A stretch of 64,000 nt of DNA from Lepidodermella squamata (taxonomy: Eukaryota; Gastrotricha). The notes beneath the pieces were generated by a model, which did not search any database, had not been told where the DNA came from, and was given only the letters and a program-made list of their open reading frames with translations. Below are positions 10,150 to 25,100 of the stretch, piece after piece. Within the stretch, counting starts at the first letter, position 1; each line of letters opens with the position of its first letter. Location of the stretch: NCBI GenBank assembly GCA_047495785.1, contig JBLDXI010000029.1, positions 3,348,001 through 3,412,000 on the forward strand, read 5' to 3'. Made by a program: the position numbers and the translations under genes.

Positions 10150-13100
10150 ATGTGGCGAAATTTTGTGATTTTCCTATGTTGCTTCGACGTAGTATGGACG
10201 CAACTGGACCCGGCTAACCTGCTGGTCTATTGGCCGATGAATAAGCAATTCGGCCGGAACCCGACCAGTTCAGACGCGAGTTTAGCCCTGGCGACTAGCA
10301 ACTCGTCGGGGCTGCCTTTAATAACAGGTCCTTACTTCGGTAACGGAGCTTTTGAGACGAAATCAACGACAAGTTCGATCATTAATTTCAAGCTACCTTC
10401 AAAAGTTGTGTCGGATTCTAGCCAGCCTATTACAATATCAGCAATCGTTCAGATAAACAAAGGCGAGCGGTTTTTCGACTGTAACATGGATTCTGATGAC
10501 ACGCAAATGTGGGTCGGGCGGCATAGTTCGACTAATCAGCGGATGCAGTACTCGTCTGGCTCATCGTCGAGCCCGGCTGGTAGAACGATCAACTTTGATG
10601 ACAGCGATTGCCAGCTTGGCGGCAGTTGGGGCCTGGTTGGCATCACGTGGGATCCGGCTAATAAATATGTCTCCATGTTTTGCAAATCTTCGTTAGGATC
10701 TCAGCAGAGCTATGTCAGCTATGCGACAACAGGCACTTGCAGTCTTGGTGTCATAAGGTAAGCAAGCTGTGGTTAAATTGGGCCTAACCAGGTGAAATAA
10801 ACCGAAAATTACCGACCCAGTTACCATCGGGATTTTCTTCGGTAAACAGAGTACCGGGGGGTACGGGGGTACTGTACCCCCCACCTCCAGAGGTCAAGGC
10901 AAGGAAACCCCAAAAGGGGGACCCTTTGCCGATAAAGCGCCAAATATACCCGAAAAACCGATGGTTTGGTGATTTTCGGTATTTTACACCGGAAACAAGT
11001 AAATTCTGATATTTATCCGACCTACGATAGTAACCGATTTCAGTAACATTTGTTATTTGTTATTTATTTTCTTTTACTCAGGGCATCGGCTTCCTGGCTA
11101 CCAGACTATCCAACATCGTCGCAGTACGCTTGTTTGTCGGTCTTCAACGAGGCTGTCGACAGTGTCGATGATCTGACGTATCTGAGCTCGCTGTGCAGAA
11201 CCATGCAACAGTTGTGCCCTTCGCAGAACTGCCTACCCGAAACTTGCCGGTTCAACGGAACTGGCTACAGCTGCACCTGCGACCCATTGTGGGCCGGATC
11301 TTGGGACTGCACTGTCGGTAAGTCCAATCCACCGTCTACTTCTTTTCATTCCTAAAATAGAGCCGAGTAAGGTTGGTGAGGCTGGTCAAAACCATCTTTT
11401 TCAAGGTTAAAAGCTCAGAAGATTATAAAATTTTAACCAAAGAATCTTAGTCTATATCACTTGGGCCATCTGAATTTCTGAATTTCTGAATAACATTCTG
11501 AATTTCTTTTTCTAGCTCAATGCGTACCAGCTTGCCAAAACGGCGGAACTTGCACGTCAGGAACTTGCTCGTTAGTTTTTTCAAGCGATTTGGCCTTAAA
11601 AATGCTTCTTGATTTTCTTTATCATCTCCTATGCAGATGCCGTAGCGGATGGACAGGGGCACAATGTCAGACGTTCACCTGTAGCCCAACATGCCAGAAT
11701 GGCGGAACTTGCACGGGACCTAACACTTGCACCTGCGCGTAAAACGAAAGAATCGATTGTTATATTTTCCCTCATGAATTTCATGATTTAGAACTGGTTG
11801 GTCAAATGCAACTTGCACAACCCCAATTTGCACGAATGCTTGCCAAAACGGTGGAACGTGTACAGCCCCGAACAATTGCACGTAAGCCTCGATCATTTTT
11901 TGCATATCATATGCTATTTTTTCGATGATAACGAATCCAGATGTACGACACAATACGAAGGCCCAACATGCACAGCTCGTGAGTATTCATATCTAATTGG
12001 AGTAGGGAGTGAAAGTTCTAACTTTAACAGCTCGCTGCGTTCCATCGTGCAAAAATGGAGGAACGTGTCCAGCTCCTGCGAGTGCTTGTCAATGCACGTA
12101 AGTAATGACCTACACTTAAGTCCTCAGCAATTGAAATTCTCCTCAAAACTTTAAGCAATGACTACTCAGGCAATGACTGCAGCCAAGGTATGAGTTTATC
12201 TAAAATCCCTATATGAATTCTACAAAGATTTTGTTCCGATCGAAACTCAGCTGTCTGCAATCCGGTATGAGTATGTGAAAATTAGAAAATTTCGATAACT
12301 TCCTTCGTTTAGGTTTGCCAAAATGGAGGAAACTGCACAGGTAACATAGACTTTGAGCGTTTTTTTCCGAAATTGATTTAATTTTTTTTCAACAGCTCCC
12401 AATGTTTGCACGTAAGTCAAGATTTTATGTATGTTAGCGGTGGCTATCCGAGGGTTTTCAAGTTGCCCAACGAATCTATGGAACGGTACGGCTTGCACAT
12501 CGCCCCTCTGCGTTCCAGGGTGCCAAAATGGCGGCAGCTGCGTATCAGGAGGCGTTTGTGCTTGCAAGTAAGTTTTGACCTCGTTCAGAGCCCTAAAATT
12601 CGGCTTTCATCAATTCTAGTACTGGAACAACTGGGAACCGGTGTCAGAACTTTATCTGTACCCCACCTTGTGTAAATGGCTACTGTGGAGTCGGGGCGAT
12701 GTGCTATTGCGATTTTGGTTATGCCGGAACGCTTTGTGACCTAGGTAAATGTCTTTTACGAGAAAATTCGAACTAATCAAGAATGCTTTCGAAATGTCAA
12801 TTTTTTCCAATTTTTCATTTTCATACAAAGCTTACAATTCATTATCTAGATTATTGCACGACGCAATGTGAAAATGGAGGTGTTTGTAAGGCCGGCTATT
12901 GCAAATGCCCAGCCCCATGGACCGGAGCCACTTGCACGACAGAATTCTGCACACCAGCCTGCGAAAATGGCGGTACATGCAAAGACCAAGAATGCCAATG
13001 CCGTCCTGCATTCACCGGGCCGACTTGCAACATTAGTAAGCCTCGCAAGCCTATCAATAATTAATGAAACGATTCTTGTTCCAAAGCGTGCCCTGATCCG

Positions 13101-16100
13101 TGTAGAAATGGCGGAACGTGCGTGGCGGCTCAATGCGTTTGCCCAGCTGGCTGGACTGGAAGCGATTGCTCGATCAGTTTGTGCCCGGCCAACTTCTGTA
13201 CGAACGGTGGAGCTTGCTCGGGTAAAATTGCCGTTGGATTTTTCTTTGATTTTTCAAAAAAACCTTCAAACAGATCTGAACTGGTGCTCGTGCCCAGATC
13301 GTTGGACCGGAGCTAACTGTTCCGTCCCGAACTGTAACCCAGCCTGTGTATCCGGGGTGTGTATCAACAACGGGACAGCCAGTGTCTGCACCTGTAAACC
13401 ATTATGGCAGGGTTCTTACTGTCAGATTCCTATTTGCAACCCAACGTGCTCAAATGGAGGAATTTGTCAGAAACCGGGCGGAAATTCGTGCTACTGTCCT
13501 AATCAATGGACAGGACAAACTTGCACGCTACCCGTTCTGCAAATCTATGCTGGAAGTTCGGCTTTCACCCCGGATGGGTCCACAGTTTGGAATTCAAGTT
13601 TGGCCTAATATCCTACTTCAAATAAAACCCTGTTATTGTGTTTTGTAGAGAAAATGGTCAGTACTTTCGTCCCTGAAACTGTCGATTCTTCATGTGAGTA
13701 ACTTCCGAGTTTCCTTGATGCAAATTTCATTCTAAATTATCAGATTTGTCCACTCAAACGTGCTGTCCATGCGGCTCATTGCTGATTGATGGGAAATGCA
13801 TTTTTATTAAAGCTCTAAATGATTCCTTGCAAGTTTAAGGTGGATTAAACCTATCTCATTCTGAAGTTGATCTTCGATCAGGTATCTGGAAAATCCAGTT
13901 ATATTTGATGACGCAGTGGCTGAATGCGTCAAATATGGTAAGTATAGGGTGACTAAATCGGTTATCAAATCTAGCCCGATATTTTGCACATTGTTAAGGT
14001 GGAACTTTGGCAACTTTCGAATCAGGAAATGCTCAGAGAAATCTGGCGACGTTCTTCTCGTGGCTTTCTTCGGATTCAAACATAAAACTGGCGAAATGGC
14101 CCGTTGATTTCTGGGGCACACCCGATGACATCTGCGTTTGGCTTGGGATTTTTCAGGATAAGGTAAACAACAAGTGGTACTGGGAAGGCAACCCGCCAGT
14201 TGAGGTTCCGAGCTCACTTTGGGTCAAATTTCAAGACACGAGTTCCAACACTTTGGCCTGCGTAGTCCCGGTGGGATTTCTTCAGTATATTTAGGATCCA
14301 CCTTATTTCAATATTTCCAAAGCATCGAGTAAGGCCTATGCTCCGAGCAGCCTCTACAACTGATACCTATCCAGTTCTTTGTCAAATTTCCCAACCTTGC
14401 TCCCAGCAATGCAAACTAGGTGATGTCAAGATTTTCGATCGCTGTTATTCGAAAGGAGCTGGGACGCCTGTAGATCGTTTGGTTGCTAGCCAGTCTTGTG
14501 AGGCTCGTGGCGGGAAGTTAACAGCCGTGAATCAGCAATTTGATGTATCGTATTGGTCGAACGGCCTCTACGATCCAGATGTAGAGAATTTCGACAACGG
14601 ATGGATAGGCTACAACCACCTTAAATGTAAATTTGAGTATTTATTAATGGCTTTGAGCTTTGAGCAACATTTGCTTCTTCTATAGCTGATTACGTGTGGG
14701 ATACCGATGGCAGGGCTCTGCAGTCGCCGCTCGACACTCGTTGGGACATTATGTCGAATGCTCCGTCGAATCAAGTAACAAACAAATGCACGATGGCGAC
14801 TGGTAGAGGCTGGGTTGATGTCCCGTGTACCGAGAACAATGTTTCACCGGCTAACATTGCCTGTCAGGGTCCTGTAGTGACCGCTAGCCAGCAGGTGAGA
14901 CATCTTTGATTTCCCTCAAGTTCCCCTCGAGTTCGAACCTCTATTGAATCTCGAATTTCTAGCCATCAACCCCAGCCCCACCTACTACCACAGCAGCTAG
15001 CACGTCTACAGGACAGCCGACTACAACCTGGCCGAGCTATTGCATAGCATCGAAATGCGATGGCACACGTAAGAACCTAAGTTAGAGTTAAACCTTTGTA
15101 TGAGCAATATCGATTCAGCACCTTGTCCCGATGGATACACCTACAACTCGTGCTACGACAGGTCTGATTTTCCCTAATAACCAATTTAAAAAAATGCAAC
15201 TTACTCTTTTACAGCTGCTACAAAGTCAGGTGAGTAATTTTAACATTTCATCAATAAAAACCGCTAATTGGCATGCTCAGTAATTCGAGGACGTGGTACG
15301 ATTCGGCACTATGGGACTGCATGAACCGGAACGACCCTAACTACAGAAGTGCCACTCTTTTTGTCCCGAATTCGAGGGAGGAGCTTGCAGATGTCATGAG
15401 AATGCCAGGAGTTTCAACCTCGGACGATTATTGGATTGGATTAGTCGTAAGTTTTATAGGAATATAGCAGGAAATATATCGCTGAAAAACTTGTTTTTAC
15501 AGGATTTTGGAAGGTTTGCTCCTTTTGAACTCTGATTAATGAGGAAATTTATTTTGGTTCAGGAGTTTTGGTCCCTATAACCCTACAATAGGAATCTCAG
15601 ACCCGGGTAAGGATTCCTTTCGCGTCGCTTTAATCATATTGAGCTTTTCTATCTTTAAAAGATGGTTCATGGATGTCGCTGGATGATACTATGACAATTG
15701 GACCACCTTTCACAGCGAAAACTGCGACTCAATTTGTGAATTCGAACTATTCATGGCTTACGTTCGCCATGAATCCAACCTTGAACATCGGAAATGATGC
15801 AGCATTTCTAGATTTCACTGAAAACCAGTGGGCGGTTAGCCTAGCTGTACGAACAGCTTCAAATAACCAAAAGTCCTACATTTGTGAAGTAATTTCGCTT
15901 GGTACATCTAACTTCTAGAAATATTTCTTTTCACAGTTTTCATCAGCGTGCAAATTGTGTCCTGGAGGTAGGAGTTTCAGTTGTTATTAGCCGATTAGTA
16001 AATCCTATGCAATTTTATAGGCTGGCGAAAATACCTTGACCAGTGTTTTGCTTATAATTCAAATGGCTACAATGCAGATGGGGCCAAAGCAGCTTGCAGA

Positions 16101-19100
16101 AGTTTGGACTCAGATGCTGCTTTGATGAGACCGCGAACACCGGGTATCTTTCAGTTCGGCCGCTGGATTACCGAGGAACTCGGTTTCACGGCTTGGATGG
16201 GCCTAGTCTACAAAGGTCCATCTGCCTTTGGATGGGAGGTGGGCTTGATCTGCTAAATATAATCTAAATAAAATCAGTGTTTACGGACAGGATACTGGCC
16301 AGAATCTTGACGGAACAAGCCAGGCTAGATTTTATTATGCGGCATCAACCGATACTTCTCGGTCGCAATTTGCGTGGCATCCCTACTATCTATGGGTGAA
16401 TTACTACCCGTCGAGTTATTTGAATATGATATGTCAAATGGGTTGGCAATCTGTTTTCACTGCAACGACTACGACATCCACGACTTCTACGACAACGACG
16501 TCATGCCGTGTAAAATTCATGGCTACCAACATGATTTATGTTAATTTTAAATGGAATTATAGGATCGATGCTGCCCGTGTGGTTTTAAATTCATCCAGAA
16601 CCTGAACAAGTGCCTCATGTTCGTCAATATCTGGTACGTTGGGTGTAAATGTAACGATGAGTCGAAAAATGACATTTCCAATAGGCGATCCCGATCGGTA
16701 GCTATTCAGGAATGCATGACACAAGGAGCAACTCTTGTTTCCATCAGTTCGGCCCCTGAATTGCAGAACGTTATTTTTGACTCAGGATTCTCTGGGTCCT
16801 ATTATTGGACATCTCTCACGAGAAGTAAGATTAACCGAACTTTCAAGTTTTATTCCTACATTTTCCCGATAAGATCAATACGGCGTCTGGTCTTGGCCTG
16901 ATGGTTCGGTGCCGACCAGTGCTGTAATTGGAAACTTGGGTTCTGCTAACGACTGCTACGGGGCGTTTGTCACCAAATCTCCAGCAGGGGTGTATTCAGT
17001 TTGCGGTTACGACTACACCACCCAGCCTGTTAATCCTACGCTGAATATGACATTGATTTCCCCCAGTGCGAGTCACCTTGCTTTTTACATCTGCGAAATC
17101 GCAAACCCTTGCTCAAGTGAGTGTTAAGTTGATTTCTAGTTATGTGGATTGGAATTTTGTCTATATAGGTTGTCGGAATCCGAATTTTGAGGCCGGTCTA
17201 TCGCTGTATGCTAATAATACCGGGTTCAATCTACCCCTCCGAGTTGCACCTAACAAGTGCGTTTGGATCTTCAACAACACATCTACGGATCGGGCTACCA
17301 ATGTTAAAGCTTGCAAAGCGGCAGGCCTGGACCCTCTCGCGTTGACTAATCGCTACGAGAATGAAGTTGTTGAACGATTTCTTACGGCTTCAAGTCGCAG
17401 AATATGGACTGATCTTATTCTAGGGGATACAAGTTTGTTCTCTTGTTCCCAAGTTCCAACTCTTGGATAAGAGGATCTAAGAGGGTCCAATTGGGGACAT
17501 CAGGAAAAAAATGGGAAAATAAATGTTTAAACTGGATTTTTCAAATTCGATTTTTCGGATTTTGATACTTGAAATGTTCTTTGCTCACTTTCAATTTAAA
17601 TTTTTAGCACCTTACTCTTGGGATGGCGAAAGTGGCTCCTACAGTCGACTCTCAGCTGCACCGACAAATACCTGGCAACAACCTTGCGCTTTCATCGAGA
17701 AGAACACTTCGAAGATTACCGTTGATGCTTGCGTGAACCCTCGCTATCCCATCTGCTCGATTCCTTCAGCCGCATCTTGCGCCGATATGTGCCCAAGGGG
17801 TTTCATTTGGATCACAGCTGGAAAAATTGGCGGAACTTGTATCAGAGTTGTATTGAAGTAAGCTTTCTTTCGAAACTTTACTTCCTTTAAAGAGATTTTG
17901 TGAAGTGAAACCGCGAATACGCCACTTCAAGCTAGGAAGCGATGTTTCGAGATGTTTGGAACCTACAACTTACTTTCAATGAATAACGAGAAAACACAAA
18001 CGGAAGTTGCGAGCTACCTTAAGAATATTTCGGCAGTTCATGGAACTGACTTTTGGATCGGGCTTGACAACAGTTTTACGAAAATAGGCGGCGTGCTGTA
18101 TGTCCGATATCCCACCGATCCTGACAGTAGTAAGTATATTCAAACATTGCCGTATCCCATTTGCTAACCGGTTTCGCTATAGAATGGATTTGGGACAATG
18201 GAGACCCGGCTTTCCCGCCTTTGGCAAAGTTATGGAAAGCCGGCCAGCCGGATAACAACAACGGATTTGCTTTCATTGACTACGACGCGAACACGCCATC
18301 AGTTCCACTTGCAACCCTCCACGAGTCTCAAACCTCTTGGAAGTATTTCATCTGCGAAAGGACCCAGCCGTGCTTGACTTGCGAACCCGATTGGGTCTAC
18401 TTCAACGGCCGCTGCTTTCGCAACTTCAAATACACCTCGCCCATTTATCAAAACCAAGTGCGAGGTTTATGCGACTTCTACGGGGCTTACACGGCTACGA
18501 TGAATTCTGGCGTTAAGGACCTCTTCATCCGGAACTTGATCGGGAGGACGACCAACAATGGCTATACTGTTTACATATCTCTATACCGCTCTAGAACGCC
18601 TCTGGTTGCAGGAGGGAATACGCCTCTCTGTATGTTGATGTTCAGCTTGAGTTTGGCGAGGAAATTGAACAATTTTATGATAGCTTGGTTTCATTGGGAT
18701 GATGGAACAACAATGGCCGATACCCAGTATGGCCGTCTAAGCGATACTGAGCCAGATATGGGTGGGCAGGGTATTAATTCGAATTACGAATCAGGCTTCG
18801 GTCTTATCCTATGGGGTGACGGAGGTCCTTGGGTCGATCTACCTTACACTGTCGGAACGCTGGATAGCATTTGCGAAAAAGATGCCTTCACGTATTTGTA
18901 TCCGTGCCCAAAAGGTGTGATAGACAATTACATTTAAATTTTGAAGTAAATTCTGCATTTTAAGTTGGTTCTGGACCATCCGCTTGTGGCGACTCCCTAA
19001 TGACATCGGTCTATGTCAATGCTACAACAGGCTTCAACGCCAGCTCGGCTACTACAGCTAATCCACCTCAAGGCATGATTACAACTGGCGGTGCTTGGAT

Positions 19101-22100
19101 ACCTGTTTTATCAGATAACACCCCATGGCTTAGGGTAAGGATTCCGATCTTGAGCGGTCAATTCGTAATTCCAAGTTTTTAAAGGTGAAATTTAATTCCC
19201 CTGTCTACATTCGGGCGGTGAATCTAGCAGGTGGCTTGGCTACAGCTGGAATTGTGACAAATTACCGTCTGCAGTACAAATCAGTTTCGACAGCTACAAC
19301 CTGGGAAGATTTCTACGTTCATCGTGCGATTGCATACTTCAGTAAAACCAGCCCGTTATACTTTGCCGGTCCAGCCCAGGCTTCGGTGAAAAGCAATCAG
19401 GAGATTTGCCCCAGGGTCCCCGCTAGTGACGTCCTATTCACCTCTGCAGCATGGGTAGGAAGACCTGCCGTTAGGCTCGATTTCAGAGGATGCGACTTAA
19501 CTGATCAAGGTAAATCAAGTTCAATAGTTATTCAAAATTACCTATTCAAAATGTAGTGAGCACCTATTGTGATTGCTGGAGCGAACTTCTGCTCCATTCA
19601 GAAGTTTTCGGATGGTGGAGTGCTGCCACCCTAAGGACATTCCCATTTCTCCCCGAAACGATTCTCGCTGATTCGTTTGAATCGACATCAAGTAACGGAG
19701 CTCCCCTACTTCGAGAGGATCAGTTCAATGGCAAACTAGTACCAGATGGTTGGTTACCTAAGGTGGCCGACAGCACAAATTTCTGGCAGGTACGATTCAG
19801 AGTTCTCAGGGTAATCACTGGACTTGTTATGACTGGCCGGAAAGTCTCTGGCGAGACAAATTACATAACTGCCTACTACATAAAATGGTCAACTTCTGGC
19901 CATGAACATACATTCAACGACTATTTAAGTTCAGATGGAAACCCTAAGGTGAGACATTGTAAAGCTATTCGATCTTCTACTTGAAAATTTCCGAACAGCT
20001 TTTCGCCGGTTTATTAAACCAAGCTGCGAGTGTTCAGCAAACGTTTTGCCCGCCTATCAAGGCCCTGGCCGTTAGAATTGTCCCAAGCGGGTATATCAAC
20101 AAGCCAGGGATGGTATTGGAAATGTTTGGATGTGCCGCCCGGGGTAGACGGTGCTTTGATTGCTGCGACGAAACCAAGGGTTGCCAATGCTTCTGCCCGG
20201 TCGGTTACTCCGGATCAACATGTAGCACGCCGAGTTCTGACTTTATCATCGAATCTGAGGCACCGATCTGCGAATCTACCGATATCCTTCCCATGGTCCT
20301 CACTAGCCGATGGGGCGGTAAGGGCATTCTTGCTTCCTCGGCTCTGGACGAGGCTAGATACGCTGTTTTCGGCCAAGACCCCCTCAGAGCTTGGATTCCT
20401 ACAAACAGCGATACGAGACCCTTTATTGAGGCCGATTTTGGCCGAGTCATGTCAATAAGCATGATTCAGGTAGCTGGGAACCAGAATGGTACGACTCGAA
20501 CCTACGCTGTTTGGTTCAAAGTTCCGAACAAAGGCGATAACATGTTTTACCCGATTTTGACGACTCAAACTGACTCATCGTCTCCAATACTCCCAATACC
20601 AGGAGCTCGGGATGGTAATGTGGCGAACTATATTCCCTACAGATTCTGCCCGAATATACGGACCAACGCTTTGAGAATTCAGCCTATGGCGAGCATTGGG
20701 CAGAAGGCGATGAGGTTGAGGGTGTTTGGATGCCCCCCGCATGCACCCTGCTCTACTTGTTGCACAAATGCCGAGGGCTGTACCTGCAAATGCCCGATCG
20801 GTTATAAGACCAATTTTCAATCTTCGACAGCCGTGAATCCTTGGGAACATTGCGGTTAGTTTTCAAATTGAATTCTGATTCTAACTTAACTGATTTTGAA
20901 CAGAACAATGGCAATTCCAGCCCATCGATTGTGAAGATCTTGCCCTCCATCAGCCGAACCTTCCGAGTGGGGTCTATACCATATACCCACCCGGAATCGC
21001 CCCGAGGCAAGTCTATTGTGAAATGAAGGACTACGGAGGTGGCTGGACTATCATTCAACAAAGAATCGATAACACGCAAGATTTCTATCAAAATTGGGCG
21101 GCTTACAAGGCTGGTTTTGGCCAACTTACAGCCAACTTCTGGCTGGGAAATGAAGCTATTTTCCAACTCACAAACGGGTTGAATACTTATACAATAATGT
21201 TCGAGTTGACTGCTTTCGATGACGAGCTCGCCATCGCTAGCTACAACAGTTTCCGAATTGAAAATGAAGCGAATCGGTACACACTACGTCTCGGCAACTA
21301 CATTTGTGGAAAGGCTGGTAAAGATTTTCGTAACTTAATCATCGCTGATATATAGTGATAAATTTTTATTTAAGGCGACTCATTTTCGTATCAAAACAAT
21401 ATGGGATTTCAAACAAAAGACAATCAAGGCGGTTCGTATTGCGTCTCAAGTTTCAACGGCGCGTGGTGGCATAACGCTTGCCATCAAAGGTAAGTCTGGA
21501 ATAATTTTTGAAAGCAGTTGAGATGTTGCCTCCCCATAGCAACCTTAATGGGCTGTATGGATCGAAGACGTTTGGGGTAGGTATCAACTGGATGACGTTC
21601 AAAGGCTACTACGAGTCGAATAAAGCTACTCGAATGATGATTCGACGCTCGCCATTCCTCTACTCGTTACCACGTAAGGATTCTGGTATAGGATGTCTCT
21701 TCTAACTTGAAGATTTTTCTCAGCCTTTCTACCAACATATACTTACCCAACCGATTGCCAAGATATCCTACAGAATGACCCGCTCTCTGGTTCGGGAGTC
21801 TATCGAATCTACCCCGCTGAGACCCCTCTATCGACTGTAGTAACCGTTTACTGCGATATGGCTGCCCTGGGAGGTGGCTGGACCTCAATTTCTCGAAATT
21901 TCGACTCGACCGGTAACTTCAGCCAAAACTGGGCAGCCTACGCTAAGGGCTTTGGTGACCCAAGCGGGAATTACTACCTCGGAAACGAAGCCATCTCTCA
22001 AATGACGAATTTCCAAAAGTCAAACCTACCCTACAATCTTGCTGTTGTGCTTGAGGATTCAAGTGGCGACAAACGTACGGCTTACTACACAAATTTCTAC

Positions 22101-25100
22101 CTAGGCGATGCCACCGCGAATTACCAGCTAAATTTTGCCAGCTACGTAACAAATGATATGGATCTACCAGGTATGAAATGGCTTTAATGAAAATTAAGCT
22201 GTATTAAGGAGGATCTCTCTAAATCAAGGTGATAGCTTGACTGCTCATAAATCGCAAAAATTCAAGACTATCGATAAGCAAAACAATGACATGTGCCCAC
22301 AAAGTCGCAGCGGTGGGTGGTTTTTCAATCAAAACCTGTACGCAGAAAACAGTGGCTACTGCCTCGAGGCGAATCCCCATGGTCGATATGGGAACAACGA
22401 CTTCGAAATGGGTCTCAACTGGGTGACCTGGAAAGGTCGTTACGAATCACTGAAATCGATGATTCTTATGGTGAAACGGCCCAGTAAGCGCTACCATTTG
22501 GCTACATTTTCGGTTATACTAGTGATTTTTTCAGACGAAAAACCAATCGATTGCCAACATTTGCTGACCCAAATCGGCGGGACAGCTACGGATAAGGCTT
22601 ATTGGGTATACCCATTTAGACAACCACCTCTTTTCGTATCCTGCCAAATGAGTGCAGATATCAATGGAGTCACTGGTTGGACGGTACCTCGACCACCAAT
22701 TCAACCAACTTTAAAGCCTAAAAACCTTTGTTTTTCAAGCTTATTCAGCGGAGGAAGACCAATAATATCGACTTCACCAAGACGTGGGCTCAATACAAGG
22801 TAGGTTTTGGAAACGGGGGCGCATCTGGTTCGGATTTCTGGATAGGTAAACGTCAAATTGGAAAAATAAAAACAGAATAATTTTGAATCCCTAGGAAATG
22901 ATGTCCTGAATGTTTTGACGACAACGGCATCTTACATGCTAAGGATAACGGTTGTAGCTCAAAATGGGTCATCGTTCTGGGCCCAGTACAACCATTTCAG
23001 GATTCTGAGCGAAAGTGATGGCTATCGCTTGCAAGTTTGGGCATATTGGCCGAATAGTACTCTCCGTAAGTCTTGAAGTTCAACAACTAGCCTCTAATTA
23101 ATCTATCGAATTCCAGCCGAGGCTTTTAACTGGCACCATGGCAATACGTTCTCCACCATTGACCGTGGTAATACGGCTTGCGCAAATTCCTACAAAGGCG
23201 GCTGGTGGTACCGTAGCAGTGAATGCTACCGAGTCAATTTAAATGGGCAGCTAAATTCGCCGACTAATTCATCAATTATGTGGATCACGTTATCGAATAC
23301 ATCAAGTTTGACTGAAGTAACCATGGCGATAAGGCGTAGATGTAAGTAGGAAACTTGTGGTTATGCTCTTAGTTGAAAGTTCTACTTACTCTAGCGACTA
23401 TCGAAGTCCTCAATACTGCATCAATCCAACAGTGTGGCTCGAGTTATGTTCTTCAACACACTTGCAGCCATCCGAACACTGCCGCCGGTGAGGGAGATTC
23501 GATTCGAATGCCAGTCCCAAGATACGGAGTTGGGGTTTTCACTGGGACCGACTACAAGTGTGTCTCGCAAGCCCAACCTCAAGATTGCTCCTATTATCAA
23601 GCTGCGGCAACTGGAAGCGCTAAATTTTTCTCAACAACTTACAACAACTTATACAGCTCCGTTGGCGGTAAATTTTGGGATTTTTCCTGAAATTGTCCTA
23701 AAATTTGATTTTTCAGGAGCTTTCAGCGCTTATTGCGATATGGAAACTATGGCTGGAGGTTGGACGTTGATACAAAAGAGGATTGACAACCGGCAAACCT
23801 TCGCACAGGACGCATCCGGGTATCAAACTCCATTCGGGGCCTACAAGCAAAACTTCTGGCTTGGAAACGCGATGATTCAAGCTGTAACATCCGCCGCTGT
23901 ATACGAGCTCCTAGTTGAGATGCAGGATAGCAATCTCAACTATGCCTTTGCTTACTATACCTACTTCTATACGACTAGTTCGATGAACACCCTTAAAATC
24001 AGTGGCTATCAAAGCTGCTCAACTGCAGGGGATTCCCTAACGATCTTGAATGGGAAATGGTTCCTGGTACGTTTCGGTTTCTACCCTATTTCAGACCTGG
24101 ATTGAGCTTTAATTTCCAGGTTGATGACTGCAGTACAGGTGGCTGGTGGAGGAGCGCGACCTGCCAATGGCCGAGTGGCACTTCGAACCTCAACGCGGCC
24201 TATGGCACGCAATCCTCCTGCGAGCGAGGGATCTTCTGGTGGACGTACAACAACAATTACTGCCCATCACTGACAATGACACAAATGAAGATTCGAACGC
24301 GATCAACGCGAATTCGTTACGTTAAGGCGGCGAACTTTTCTTGTCCGAGTGCTCCAGTCGCTAGCGTTACAGCGGCTACTTCAGACGCTTGTACAGCTCA
24401 ATGCTCGTCAAAGTGGAATTGTGCCGTCGCGAATTATATCGCAGCAACCCAAACTTGCACGCTTCATTCGCAATACTGTGTCCCAGGCGATGGTATCGGC
24501 TTTGTAACCAACAATACCGATACTTACTTCCGAATGGATGATTGTGACAGTGTTTCACCGAGTTGCGGACCACCTCCCTCTATGGTAAGCAATTTCGAAA
24601 ATCGAATTAAATTTTGCTTGAAATTTGTTTTAGGATGGAACGACGCAAGAAATCATCAATATGCCGACCAGTTTGACAGTCCGATACAAATGCTTGCTTG
24701 GTTACATAAACGCTGCCTGGAATGGCGATAATACAACGCTAACATGTAATGCGTGAACCAAATCCGAAGTCCTGCTTGGTAAATTGAGAAAATTCGATTT
24801 TTAGGTAACCAGACCACTCGCCGCTGGGTTGGGCGTTTCTTGGACTGTCGAACACTGTGCGGCGTGTATCCTGATATAGATAACGCCCAACTGCAGCCCG
24901 ACGTCACGATTGTCGACGGAACTTTGACGTTGTACTACAAATGTAACCAAGATTACGAATGGGTTTCAGGAGATTTGACCCGAACTTGCGGTATTTTACC
25001 TTATTCCAACCTTTGAACCTTCTCTATACCTATATTTAAAGCCCCGCCATATGCCGGTTTTCAAGGCGAACCTTTGAACTGTACATCGACTAGGTGCTCC

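Noticed and set aside
18937-18966. Break between two genes inside the mosaic gene
   Set aside because: The gap is an ordinary short intron size and no new leader follows; kept as one gene at moderate confidence.
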